Below, piece by piece: positions 1 through 6,226 of a DNA stretch of 7,515 nucleotides (its first letter is position 1; each line of letters begins with the position of its first letter). The DNA is taken from the NCBI RefSeq assembly GCF_035704785.1, contig NZ_DASSWP010000206.1, positions 1 through 7,515 of the forward strand. Reading direction: 5' to 3'. The notes below the pieces were generated by a model. The model saw only the letters and a list, made by a program, of their open reading frames with translations, did not search any database and was not told the origin of the DNA. The stretch is from Gracilimonas sp035704785. GTDB taxonomy: Bacteria > Bacteroidota > Rhodothermia > Balneolales > Balneolaceae. The position numbers were made by a program, and so were the translations under genes.

Positions 1-443
1 CAGAACGTAGATTTGATTACACGTTTACGAAACGTTTAAACTACCTCGCATCTTTAATGATCGCTCGAAAGTTTAATGAGAAGCTCAGCCTTCAGGTTTC
101 ACCTATGATCTCTCATTTTAATAACGTTGTGAAAGAAATAGAAAGTGATAGACTTTATAATACGATTGCAGCAGTTGGTATTGTGGGCAGATATAAATTA
201 AACAAAAGGAATGCAATAGCCTTTGAATACCTGCCCGTTATCGGAAATAGAAACTCAGATACAAAAAACCATGCCGCTGTATCTTTTGAAATTGATACAG
301 GCGGGCATGTTTTTCAGCTATTCTTCATGTCCGGAAGATGGTTTACTGAACAACATCTTATATCACGAACTGATACCAATATGTTTGATATGGACTTCCG
401 CTTTGGGTTTAATATAAATCGGTTTTTTGGCGTCGGTAAATAG
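1..443 (+). CDS. DUF5777-type outer-membrane beta-barrel protein, 3' part only
   Basis: The reading frame (first full codon at base 3) is open to the left edge and ends at TAA-less stop TAG 441-443, so about 146 C-terminal residues are present and the true start lies before the window. The ATG at base 57 is internal, because family-like sequence (RRFDYTFTKRLNYLAS) precedes it in frame. Visible traits are alternating polar/hydrophobic beta strands, a segment resembling 'SLQVSPMISHFNNV', a 'GGHVFQLFF' strand and a C-terminal strand 'FRFGFNINRFF', which match my recollection of the Bacteroidota DUF5777 'beta-barrel' family. The family is thought to sit in the outer membrane; its substrate is unknown to me. 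It converges on the TM2 gene, whose stop lies 8 bases away. A different outer-membrane barrel family remains possible. Confidence 0.7.
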   Translation, partial: ERRFDYTFTKRLNYLASLMIARKFNEKLSLQVSPMISHFNNVVKEIESDRLYNTIAAVGIVGRYKLNKRNAIAFEYLPVIGNRNSDTKNHAAVSFEIDTGGHVFQLFFMSGRWFTEQHLISRTDTNMFDMDFRFGFNINRFFGVGK

Positions 444-451
444 TCAGTTTA

Positions 452-793
452 TCAAAGAAATGAATGTACTTCTTTAGCTACTTCACGATTGTACTGAAAT
501 GCGAGATCTTTATAATTAACCAGATCTACGATGGTACCTATCAGGCATAGTCCACCGGTAAAAATGTAAAGAATTCCCATACCGATCTGATTCAAGATCA
601 AACGATGTACGCCGGCAATCAGGAAAAATCCCAAAATACAGGTGATCATTATAAGTTGTGGATCTTTACGACGAGACCTATATACCGAAGTAAATTTGGA
701 TGCCTGCTCTTCAGATAAAGAAGACATTAATTTTCCGACATATAAAGCTTCATCTCCGTCAATTTCCGGTAAATGATCAATTATATTAGCCAT
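452..793 (-). CDS. TM2-domain membrane protein
   Basis: This 113-residue protein has a soluble N-terminal part of about 45 residues with a basic stretch (RSRRKD, residues 39-44). Two membrane helices follow, at about 46-62 and 70-92, joined by the short loop 'AGVHRLILNQIG'. That helix-turn-helix with a central (D/H)R(F/L) motif and a G-rich second helix ending in 'GTIVDL' is the TM2 domain. Here the usual DRF reads HRL. The N-terminal helix containing 'LSEEQASKF' fits a Bacteroidota TM2 subfamily. TM2 proteins are inner-membrane proteins with no general biochemical role I can name. The ATG at 791-793 is preceded by an AAAAGGAA-type ribosome site (about 802-809) that lies inside the end of the upstream DUF2752 gene. 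The two genes are only 2 bases apart, so translational coupling and joint function are likely. Confidence 0.85.
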   Translation of the reverse strand: MANIIDHLPEIDGDEALYVGKLMSSLSEEQASKFTSVYRSRRKDPQLIMITCILGFFLIAGVHRLILNQIGMGILYIFTGGLCLIGTIVDLVNYKDLAFQYNREVAKEVHSFL

Positions 794-795
794 GA

Positions 796-1095
796 TTACG
801 ATTCCTTTTCGTTAGTTTTTGATTGATTATAAATTCTGTGCCACAGATAAAATACCCTTCCACTAAGTATCAAAACCGCAAGAGGTCCGGCAAAATGAGC
901 ATTCATTGCCGAGCTTAGATCCCCTCTGAATGTATATGCAATTGAATGTCCTAAACCTTCACCGGGACAAAAATCTATACCTGCAAGATCGAACAAACAT
1001 AATGAGGTTCCCGTGTATTCAGGGCTCATAAGTCCAAGAAGTATCAAGCCGGTGCTGAACACCACCCATTCTAAATGTTTGTGAATAAACTTCAT
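796..1095 (-). CDS. DUF2752 small membrane protein
   Basis: This 99-residue protein has two predicted membrane helices (about 9-23 and 70-86) around a short loop holding C33, then 'FCPGEGLGHSIAYTFRGDL' (about 42-60) and 'NAHFAGPLAV'. DUF2752 proteins typically carry a CPGCG-like motif followed by a small helix and 'GD...A...NP/HP'. Here the second cysteine of the motif is a glutamate (C43-P-G-E-G), leaving C33 and C43 as the only cysteines. From memory this CPGEGLG form occurs in Bacteroidota members, so it is probably a subfamily trait and not damage. The function is unknown; a metal-binding or redox use of the cysteines is speculation. The start ATG at 1093-1095 has no clear Shine-Dalgarno site. 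The gene follows the kinase gene by 49 bases and runs almost directly into the TM2 gene (2-base gap). Confidence 0.82.
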   Translation of the reverse strand: MKFIHKHLEWVVFSTGLILLGLMSPEYTGTSLCLFDLAGIDFCPGEGLGHSIAYTFRGDLSSAMNAHFAGPLAVLILSGRVFYLWHRIYNQSKTNEKES

Positions 1096-1144
1096 ATTCT
1101 AACTACGCGAATAAAAAAACTAAGTTTCTATTAATTTTTACGGC

Positions 1145-2296
1145 TTAACTAAAATTAGATATCATTGTGTTTTGCGGGATCCGAATAAAAAACTGTGTTC
1201 CGATATCCAGCTCAGACTTTACCCATACCTCACCGCCATGGAGTTCAACATAAAGTTGAACAATATCGAGGCCAAGCCCTGTCCCTGCTTCACCACTTGT
1301 CCCTTTTCTGGAAGATTTATCCGGATTTTTAAAGATACTACCTACCATTGACTCCGGAATTCCTATTCCGGTGTCTCTCACCTCAAATATCAGGTCTTCT
1401 TCTTTTAAATTCACTTCAACAACAACCTCACCTTTCTGCGGAGTGAATTTAAGTGCATTGGAAACTAAATTATTCAGTGCAATTTCAATTTTATTTTGAT
1501 CCAAAGTTCCTCTCAGTTCTTTTGGATCCACTGAATATTGCAATCGGATATCTTTAACAATTGATTTTGCCTTATTCATCGAAACAACACGGTCTAATAA
1601 ATCTGATATAATAATATCAGAATAATCCAGTGCTTCAGGCTCTGACTTTTTACTCTCTTTATCCAATACTTCTTGAACCATACTAAGCAAATTAGTACCA
1701 CTATTTTCAATGACTGATAACATTTGGCGTTGTTCTACAGGAGTAATTTTATCACTATCCCGAATTAATTTTACCAAACCGATGATCCCGGTAAGTGGAT
1801 TTTTAATATCATGACTTACCATTCGTACCAGATCATCTTTCTTTTGGTTTAGCCTGCTTAATTCAACTTCACGGTCTCGTAAGATTTTGATCCGTTCATT
1901 AAGCTGTTTTTGCAAAAAACGAATCTTTAAATGAGTCTTGATCCGAGCGAGCGTTTCTTCTTTTTGGAATGGTTTGGTTATATAATCTACGCCTCCCAAC
2001 TTAAATCCTTCAATTTTATCTTCAGTATCAGTTAAAGAGCTCAAGAAAATAATAGGGATATCTTTGAGAAGTTTATCGTTTTTAATATGACTTATAACTT
2101 CAAACCCGTCCATTCCGGGCATCATGATATCAAGCAGTATCAGGTCAGGTTCATGTTTTTTGGCAAGTTCAATTGCTCTTTTTCCGGTTGAAGCTTCAAT
2201 ATGATCATAGCCTTCAGTTTTTAAAACATGAGATAAAAGTTTAAGGTTAACCGGAGTGTCATCTACAATTAGAATTAAACTTTCTGATTGGTGCAA
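1145..2296 (-). CDS. Receiver-histidine kinase hybrid, soluble
   Basis: This 383-residue signalling protein has no membrane segment. Residues 7-125 form a CheY-like receiver domain with acidic pocket D12/D13, phospho-acceptor D56 in 'LLDIMMPGMDG', S86 and K108 in 'TKPF'. A coiled-coil linker (about 126-155) follows. The HisKA dimerisation domain has the H-box 'SHDIKNPL' with H162. The ATPase domain carries N-box N276/N280, G1 'DTGIGIP' (308-314) and G2 'GTGLGL' (338-343). All catalytic residues are present, so it should autophosphorylate and act in the cytoplasm, with its receiver accepting phosphate or gating kinase activity. No PAS or other sensor domain and no adjacent DNA-binding regulator is visible. 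The start is assigned to TTG (2294-2296): no ATG or GTG lies between the in-frame stop at 2318-2320 and the first receiver strand. It has no evident Shine-Dalgarno sequence. Confidence 0.93.
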   Translation of the reverse strand: MHQSESLILIVDDTPVNLKLLSHVLKTEGYDHIEASTGKRAIELAKKHEPDLILLDIMMPGMDGFEVISHIKNDKLLKDIPIIFLSSLTDTEDKIEGFKLGGVDYITKPFQKEETLARIKTHLKIRFLQKQLNERIKILRDREVELSRLNQKKDDLVRMVSHDIKNPLTGIIGLVKLIRDSDKITPVEQRQMLSVIENSGTNLLSMVQEVLDKESKKSEPEALDYSDIIISDLLDRVVSMNKAKSIVKDIRLQYSVDPKELRGTLDQNKIEIALNNLVSNALKFTPQKGEVVVEVNLKEEDLIFEVRDTGIGIPESMVGSIFKNPDKSSRKGTSGEAGTGLGLDIVQLYVELHGGEVWVKSELDIGTQFFIRIPQNTMISNFS

Positions 2297-2345
2297 TTTA
2301 GCGGGATTTAAATGCTTTTAAAGTTTTGAAGTCTAAAATCTAAGA

Positions 2346-2368
2346 TAGTATTATTTTTGGGAATACTA
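2346..2368. repeat. 7-bp perfect inverted repeat upstream of the kinase gene
   Basis: TAGTATT (2346-2352) and AATACTA (2362-2368) are perfect inverted arms around a 9-base spacer. They lie in the 141-base gap between the end of the PspC-domain gene and the start of the kinase gene. The stem is pure A/T apart from one G-C pair and no U-tract directly follows it on the minus strand, so it is a poor terminator. A weak minus-strand TATCTTAG element (2347-2340), resembling the Bacteroidota TAnnTTTG box, touches one arm, so an operator is conceivable. The rest of the gap shows nothing I can name. Confidence 0.35.
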
Positions 2369-2437
2369 ATTTTAATAAAAATGAAAAGAAAAGCAGAATA
2401 CCATTCACACCGAGGTAAGCTGAAAAAAAGCCCACGA

Positions 2438-3175
2438 TCAGAAATTAAAATCATCCATCATTTCAACGGGTTCCTTAGGCATAGCTAAAGAAAGCCCAAA
2501 ATAAACCAGTAAACTTGCCCCCCAGCTCATAAAGAAAACAGCAACAAAAATGAACCTTACAACCGTTGCGCTGATACCAAAATACTTTGCCAATCCTCCA
2601 CAAACACCGGTCCATTTTTTATCTGATCTTGACTTCATCAATCGCTTAGAGTGGCGATAACCATAGGCATCGAAGTCCATAGATGTAGATCGGCTCGAAG
2701 ATTTTTTGGAGCTTGAATCAAGGGCATTACTTAGTTTAGAACCAGAACCGGAAGAATAGTTTAAATCTTCTGAACCAGGAATATCGGCGTAAGAGGAGGC
2801 AGCATTAGACCTGGCTTTCTTTCGTGCTTTTTTGATCTTGCGGGCACGTTTTCTGTCTCCCACTAAAAAGCCAAACCCAACTAAAGTTATAAGGGCACCT
2901 CCGATCAAAGGAAGCGCGGAAGAGCCAATTAAACCCTCAGACAATCCGGACAGAAATTCTCCGGTTGGTAAGCCCACGCTTTGGATCAAAAAAGTTAAAG
3001 CAAGAAATATCATCACCATACCTGATATGGTTGCAACATTCCAAATACTTTTACCGGTTTCCTTTTCCTCTTCTTTAAGGAATTCCTGCATGGTAGAGTT
3101 TAACTCAAATTCATCAAACTCAAGGGTTGCGGTACCGGTTTTGGAAGCAGATCGTGATTTTGTTTTTTCAGCCAT
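2438..3175 (-). CDS. PspC-domain inner-membrane protein with extra N-terminal helices
   Basis: This 245-residue protein has a polar N-terminus with an acidic helix (about 18-40), two membrane helices (about 45-65 and 86-106), a strongly basic patch 'RKRARKIKKARKKAR' (108-122), and a Ser-rich low-complexity linker (about 123-170). It ends in a C-terminal PspC domain (about 177-234) with the hallmark 'GVCGGLAKYFGI' followed by a membrane segment. In the enterobacterial phage-shock system PspC is an inner-membrane partner that helps regulate PspA. No pspA or pspB is in this window, so that role is only inferred by homology. The ATG at 3173-3175 has a good AAAGGAA ribosome site about 5-6 bases upstream. 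It lies 42 bases after the cyclo-ligase gene and is probably the last gene of that run. No convincing terminator hairpin follows the stop, although a run of T's does. Confidence 0.85.
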   Translation of the reverse strand: MAEKTKSRSASKTGTATLEFDEFELNSTMQEFLKEEEKETGKSIWNVATISGMVMIFLALTFLIQSVGLPTGEFLSGLSEGLIGSSALPLIGGALITLVGFGFLVGDRKRARKIKKARKKARSNAASSYADIPGSEDLNYSSGSGSKLSNALDSSSKKSSSRSTSMDFDAYGYRHSKRLMKSRSDKKWTGVCGGLAKYFGISATVVRFIFVAVFFMSWGASLLVYFGLSLAMPKEPVEMMDDFNF

Positions 3176-3217
3176 AATTTTTCCTTTGTGAAGCCCTACG
3201 AATTATGCATTGTAATG

Positions 3218-3793
3218 TTACGAGAAAATCACATCTTCTTCAGTAATTATTACATCTAATTTTTCATCAAACTCTTCTACAGGGATCTCTTTAAATAGAA
3301 ACTGATCAAATACAAGTCCTGCCTTCAGTGCTTGGGTTTGTTTAAGAAATTGATCATAAAATCCCTTGCCATAGCCTAATCTATTTCCCTTGAGGTCTGC
3401 TGCGGCCATTGGAACTATGATCAGGTCTAATTCGGAAACTTGGATAGGTTTGACATTTTTCGGCTCCCTTACCCCCCATTTATTTTCGATCAAATCAGTA
3501 GAGGGACCGATCTCTGAATGAGATAAAGTGTTATCAGTAAAATTAGTAATGGGGACGGCAACTCTTTTTTTATCCTTAAAAAGCTGCTCAATAAACAAAT
3601 CGGTACAAACTTCACCACGTTTGTTCATCGAAATATAAGTATGAACCACTTCGGCAGTTTTATAAAAATCGGCATTTAGTAAATGCCCGATTATTTTTTC
3701 TGACTTTGATCGCCATTCAGATTCTGAAATTCTTTCCCTTTTTGAAAGAACTTCATCCCGGATTTCTTGCTTTTGCTGCTGAACTGAATTCAT
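3218..3793 (-). CDS. 5-formyltetrahydrofolate cyclo-ligase
   Basis: This is a cytoplasmic enzyme of folate one-carbon metabolism that converts 5-formyltetrahydrofolate to 5,10-methenyltetrahydrofolate using ATP (EC 6.3.3.2; the E. coli homologue is fau/ygfA). At 191 residues it has the usual family length. The N-terminus shows the K8...R12...R19 pattern of the ATP-binding region, E61 sits in the 'GEVCTDLFI' segment, and the signature 'NRLGYGKGFYDQFL' occupies 137-150 after 'DLIIVPMAAAD'. The usual 'PG.AFD' before the signature reads 'PMAAAD' here, a mild variant. The ATG at 3791-3793 starts one base after the bshC stop (TGA-C-ATG), so translation is probably coupled to bshC. Only a weak GAGA-like ribosome site precedes it. 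I see nothing that suggests inactivity. Confidence 0.93.
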   Translation of the reverse strand: MNSVQQQKQEIRDEVLSKRERISESEWRSKSEKIIGHLLNADFYKTAEVVHTYISMNKRGEVCTDLFIEQLFKDKKRVAVPITNFTDNTLSHSEIGPSTDLIENKWGVREPKNVKPIQVSELDLIIVPMAAADLKGNRLGYGKGFYDQFLKQTQALKAGLVFDQFLFKEIPVEEFDEKLDVIITEEDVIFS

Positions 3794-3794
3794 G

Positions 3795-5408
3795 TCAAAT
3801 CTCTATCAAATGATGCTCGGTAAGATCCAGTCCTTCTTCCTCGATCGCCGTTAATAAATTCTTCCAAATATCGAGCCCATACTTATTCATAAAATAAACC
3901 GGTGAAACGGAACGCTCTTGTAAACCGCCATCCGGAAACAAATTAACCTTGATCTTTTCAATACGTTTGATCTGCGTTTCTTCTTGTTTTTTTATGGAGC
4001 GATATACACGTCCTTTCAATTTATCCAGCTCATTAGTGAATCCGGCGACTGTTTTACCCACCATACCCTCTAAAGTAGGGTCAATATCATTGATCACTTT
4101 TAAGGGCTCTTCAGCAGCAGCATCTAACCTGCTTTTCCATTCTGCAAACACTTTTTCAATATCTTCGGTTTCTGTTCTCTCTATGAATTTTGATTCGAGA
4201 TCTTCAATGCGTTTTTCATATTCAGTTACTTTAAAAGGAAGTTTTTCAATGATCCTTGATATCCCCGATTCAATAATTGTAGCAGTATAGCGGGGAAAGA
4301 TCGGGGGCATTTCAAGTTCAAATTCTCTATACATAGAATTCATTTGCCCGTAGTACGCCAACTCTCCCGGACCAGCTACATAGCCAAGTGTTGGTAATAG
4401 TTTGTCCTGAATTATAGGGCGTAAAAATACATTTGGAGAAAATTTCTCGGGGTGATGATCGATCTCATCCAATAATTCTGACTTTGACCAACTTATTGAA
4501 CCTGCAGTCCAGGTTTCTTCATCCCGATGGATCTTTATTCTCCCCTCCTTTTCAGACAGGTAAAAAAGGTTTGAATCTCCATTCATTACCTGCCGATGGA
4601 AGATCTCTTCCAATTCTGAACTTTTTGTTTCTATAGCCTGATAAATGGCATCGGAATTTTTAACGCTGCGATTGAACGTAGAAGCTATCACATCTTTGAT
4701 TGGCTTGTAGTTACTACCTGCTATTAATATCCCTTCATTTGAGAACCACTCATTAATAAGTCCTGCAAAAGCTTGAGCATGAGTATTCCCTTGTTTATAA
4801 TGTTTGTCTAAAAGCCGCCAAAGAGATTCAGTAAAATCTGTATCAAAAAGTTCTTCTTTCACTTCAGCTTTAAAGGCTTGAATTTCTGATCCGATCTCTT
4901 CTTCGGAAACAGGAATGCCTTTACCCTGTTGGTCTAATTTAATTTTATTGAAATCATTTCTGCCGGTAATTCCTGCCCAGGCTATTTCTTCAAAATCATG
5001 GTCTTCATCAGCCAGCCAAAATACAGGGACTACAGGTTGCCCTAATTCTTTCTCATATTTTCGTGAAAGTAATATGGCGGTCATTGTTTTATAAATAGTA
5101 AACAGTGGACCTCCATAGACCCCAAGTTGTTGTCCTGTAACTATAGCCAAGGCATTATCTTGCGATAATTTCTCCAAAGCATCCTTTTGATCTTCAGAAA
5201 TCCCCAAAACCTTATGGTATTCAGACAACGCCTGTATATACTGCTCTTTCTGAGTAGTCTTTGGGATGGAGCCGGCTCTGCGGCTGATCTCATTCTCATC
5301 CAATGGGTTGAATGAATAGAATGATTTTAATTTATCAAAGTCGGTAAGGTAGGTATTAAATAAAGTCGAGTAAGAAAGTTCGCTGAACGAACAACCAGAT
5401 ATATCCAA
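3795..5408 (-). CDS. bshC: Bacillithiol biosynthesis cysteine-adding enzyme BshC
   Basis: BshC is the cytoplasmic enzyme assigned to the last step of bacillithiol synthesis, adding cysteine to glucosaminyl-malate. At 537 residues the protein matches the usual length of about 540. Recognisable blocks are 'IVTGQQLGVYGGPLFTIYK' (89-107), 'PVFWLADEDHDFEE' (128-141), 'GYVAGPGELAYYGQM' near the middle, a long charged coiled-coil region (about 390-485), and the C-terminal 'LFPDGGLQER' block. The start is TTG (5406-5408). The next in-frame ATG is at residue 109, beyond the TGQQ motif, and the N-terminal 'SFSELSYSTLF' segment fits family sequences. An AAAGGA site lies 6 bases upstream, inside the end of the nuclease gene. 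It shares that gene's reading frame, separated only by TAA and one GCT codon. The other bacillithiol genes (bshA, bshB) are not in this window. Confidence 0.93.
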   Translation of the reverse strand: MDISGCSFSELSYSTLFNTYLTDFDKLKSFYSFNPLDENEISRRAGSIPKTTQKEQYIQALSEYHKVLGISEDQKDALEKLSQDNALAIVTGQQLGVYGGPLFTIYKTMTAILLSRKYEKELGQPVVPVFWLADEDHDFEEIAWAGITGRNDFNKIKLDQQGKGIPVSEEEIGSEIQAFKAEVKEELFDTDFTESLWRLLDKHYKQGNTHAQAFAGLINEWFSNEGILIAGSNYKPIKDVIASTFNRSVKNSDAIYQAIETKSSELEEIFHRQVMNGDSNLFYLSEKEGRIKIHRDEETWTAGSISWSKSELLDEIDHHPEKFSPNVFLRPIIQDKLLPTLGYVAGPGELAYYGQMNSMYREFELEMPPIFPRYTATIIESGISRIIEKLPFKVTEYEKRIEDLESKFIERTETEDIEKVFAEWKSRLDAAAEEPLKVINDIDPTLEGMVGKTVAGFTNELDKLKGRVYRSIKKQEETQIKRIEKIKVNLFPDGGLQERSVSPVYFMNKYGLDIWKNLLTAIEEEGLDLTEHHLIEI

Positions 5409-5411
5409 AGC

Positions 5412-5990
5412 TTATCCTTTCATTTTTGAAATGCGGTCTCTGATCTTTGCCGCCTTCTCATAATTTTCAGTTTCTATGGCAGTTTTAAGTTCTGCTTCTA
5501 GTTTTTCTAGTTCAGATAACTCTTTTTGGCCCGGAGAGGTTTCATCGCCTTTCAATGCTTCTTCAAGTGTTTGATGCTCAGGCTCAGTACTAATTCCAGC
5601 TTCATTGAGCACCTCTTCGTTAACATAAATAGGGGCGTTAAAGCGAACAGCAAGTGCTATTGCATCACTGGGTCGTGCATCTAATTCAATAAGCTGGTTC
5701 TCTCGCTCATAAATTATTTGCGCATAAAAAGTACCCTCAGAAAGATCGTTTATGTAAACTTCTTTGATCTGTGTGTCAAAACTTAATACAAAATTTTTGA
5801 GCAGATCATGAGTCATGGGCCTCGGGGGTTTTATATTTTCTAGCTCTAGCGCAATTGCCTGAGCCTCAAATGATCCAATTATAATTGGTAACCTTTGATT
5901 TCCCTCTGCCTCATTTAAAATAAGGGCATAAGCACCACCACTGCTTGGGCTGGTTGAGAGTCCTAAAATTTCCATTAATACCTTACTCAA
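5412..5990 (-). CDS. Bifunctional nuclease family (DUF151) protein with UVR motif
   Basis: This 192-residue protein has a DUF151/BFN domain at about 1-128, marked by 'LPIIIGSFEAQAIALELE' (34-51), 'RPMTHDLL' (57-64), 'EGTFYAQI' (85-92) and 'DARPSDAIALAVR' (104-116). After an acidic linker comes a UVR motif (about 158-191, 'AIETENYEKAAKIRDRI') like that of UvrB/UvrC. Family members have been reported with DNase/RNase activity, and this two-domain form is common in Bacteroidota. The UVR motif suggests a protein-protein contact, but the cellular role is unclear. The preferred start is TTG (5988-5990), because 'MSKVLMEILGL' aligns with family N-termini and an AGGTGG site lies 4 bases upstream. The in-frame ATG at 5973-5975, also preceded by AAGGT, would shorten it by 5 residues. 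It is the first gene of the minus-strand run. Confidence 0.92.
   Translation of the reverse strand: MSKVLMEILGLSTSPSSGGAYALILNEAEGNQRLPIIIGSFEAQAIALELENIKPPRPMTHDLLKNFVLSFDTQIKEVYINDLSEGTFYAQIIYERENQLIELDARPSDAIALAVRFNAPIYVNEEVLNEAGISTEPEHQTLEEALKGDETSPGQKELSELEKLEAELKTAIETENYEKAAKIRDRISKMKG
5415..5420 (-). promoter_or_regulatory. Ribosome binding site of bshC
   Basis: AAAGGA on the minus strand lies 6 bases before the TTG start of bshC. It is built from the last codons of the nuclease gene (ATG AAA GGA TAA). Its good spacing is the main local evidence that the TTG is the true start and that the two genes are translationally coupled. Confidence 0.65.
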
Positions 5991-5994
5991 ATTT

Positions 5995-6000
5995 CCACCT
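5995..6000 (-). promoter_or_regulatory. Ribosome binding site of the DUF151 nuclease gene
   Basis: AGGTGG on the minus strand ends 4 bases before the TTG at 5988-5990 and supports that start over the ATG five codons downstream. A second purine-rich stretch, AGAGGA, lies further upstream (about 6005-6010) but is too far for the same start. The competing ATG has its own AAGGT 4 bases upstream, so the choice is not settled by this site alone. Confidence 0.5.
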
Positions 6001-6166
6001 GCTATCCTCTTTAAATAGTTAGGTATTAAGGTAATGATTTTTACTCAAGTGTTAAACCAAGGTATTCAATAAACTAACTTTACCTGTTTTAGAAAAGTTT
6101 ATTCATTTTTCTGAGATTTTTCTTCCATAAGAATTCAAATAAAAGGTATATTCTCGCCCAAATTCG

Positions 6167-6197
6167 TTGACATTGCAAAACATTGAGGCTAACTTTT
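6167..6197 (+). promoter_or_regulatory. Candidate nuo operon promoter
   Basis: TTGACA (6167-6172) is followed after 17 bases by TAACTTTT (6190-6197). The second element fits the Bacteroidota TAnnTTTG box at all but the last fixed position, and the first contains the TTG of the upstream box. Initiation a few bases downstream would leave a short leader of about 20-25 bases before the nuoA ATG. The assignment is by eye only. Confidence 0.42.
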
Positions 6198-6226
6198 CAG
6201 CCCACTAACTGAGAACATTTCAGAAT

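Larger units (their letters stand above)
5991..6226. other. Divergent intergenic control region
   Basis: These 236 bases separate the minus-strand nuclease/bshC run from the plus-strand nuo genes and should carry both promoters. They are AT-rich with no plausible gene. A candidate nuo promoter is described separately. For the minus strand I see only weak candidates, such as TACCTTGG (6064-6057), which resembles TAnnTTTG. Short repeats are present: GGTATT twice (6022-6027 and 6061-6066) flanked by the inverted pair AGTTAG (6017-6022) and CTAACT (6074-6079). They are short enough to be chance. Confidence 0.6.

Noticed and set aside
57..443. Treating the ATG at 57 as the start of a small complete gene
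   Set aside because: The frame is open to the left edge and the preceding 18 codons look like the same beta-barrel family, so this is an internal Met of a truncated gene.
444..451. Bidirectional terminator between the convergent beta-barrel and TM2 genes
   Set aside because: Only 8 bases separate the two stops, and no inverted repeat with a T-tract is visible around them.
2405..2437. T-rich stretch after the PspC gene stop as a factor-independent terminator
   Set aside because: A run of T's is present on the minus strand (GGGCTTTTTTTC), but I found no stem of useful length just before it.
2381..2488. Short plus-strand frame of about 35 codons (starts MKRKAEYHSH)
   Set aside because: It has no ribosome site, overlaps the end of the PspC gene antisense, and its basic composition fits chance translation of AT-rich DNA.
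2832..3191. Plus-strand open frame of 119 codons opposite the PspC-domain gene
   Set aside because: It lies wholly antisense to a well-supported gene, has no ribosome site and resembles no family I know; the PspC frame explains the sequence.
3949..4290. Plus-strand open frame of 113 codons inside bshC
   Set aside because: It is antisense to the conserved C-terminal half of bshC, and its Ser/Leu-rich composition is typical of a shadow frame.
6120..6133. TTCTT-CCAT-AAGAA mini-hairpin in the divergent region
   Set aside because: A 5-base A/T-rich stem is expected by chance here and has no matching promoter or terminator context.
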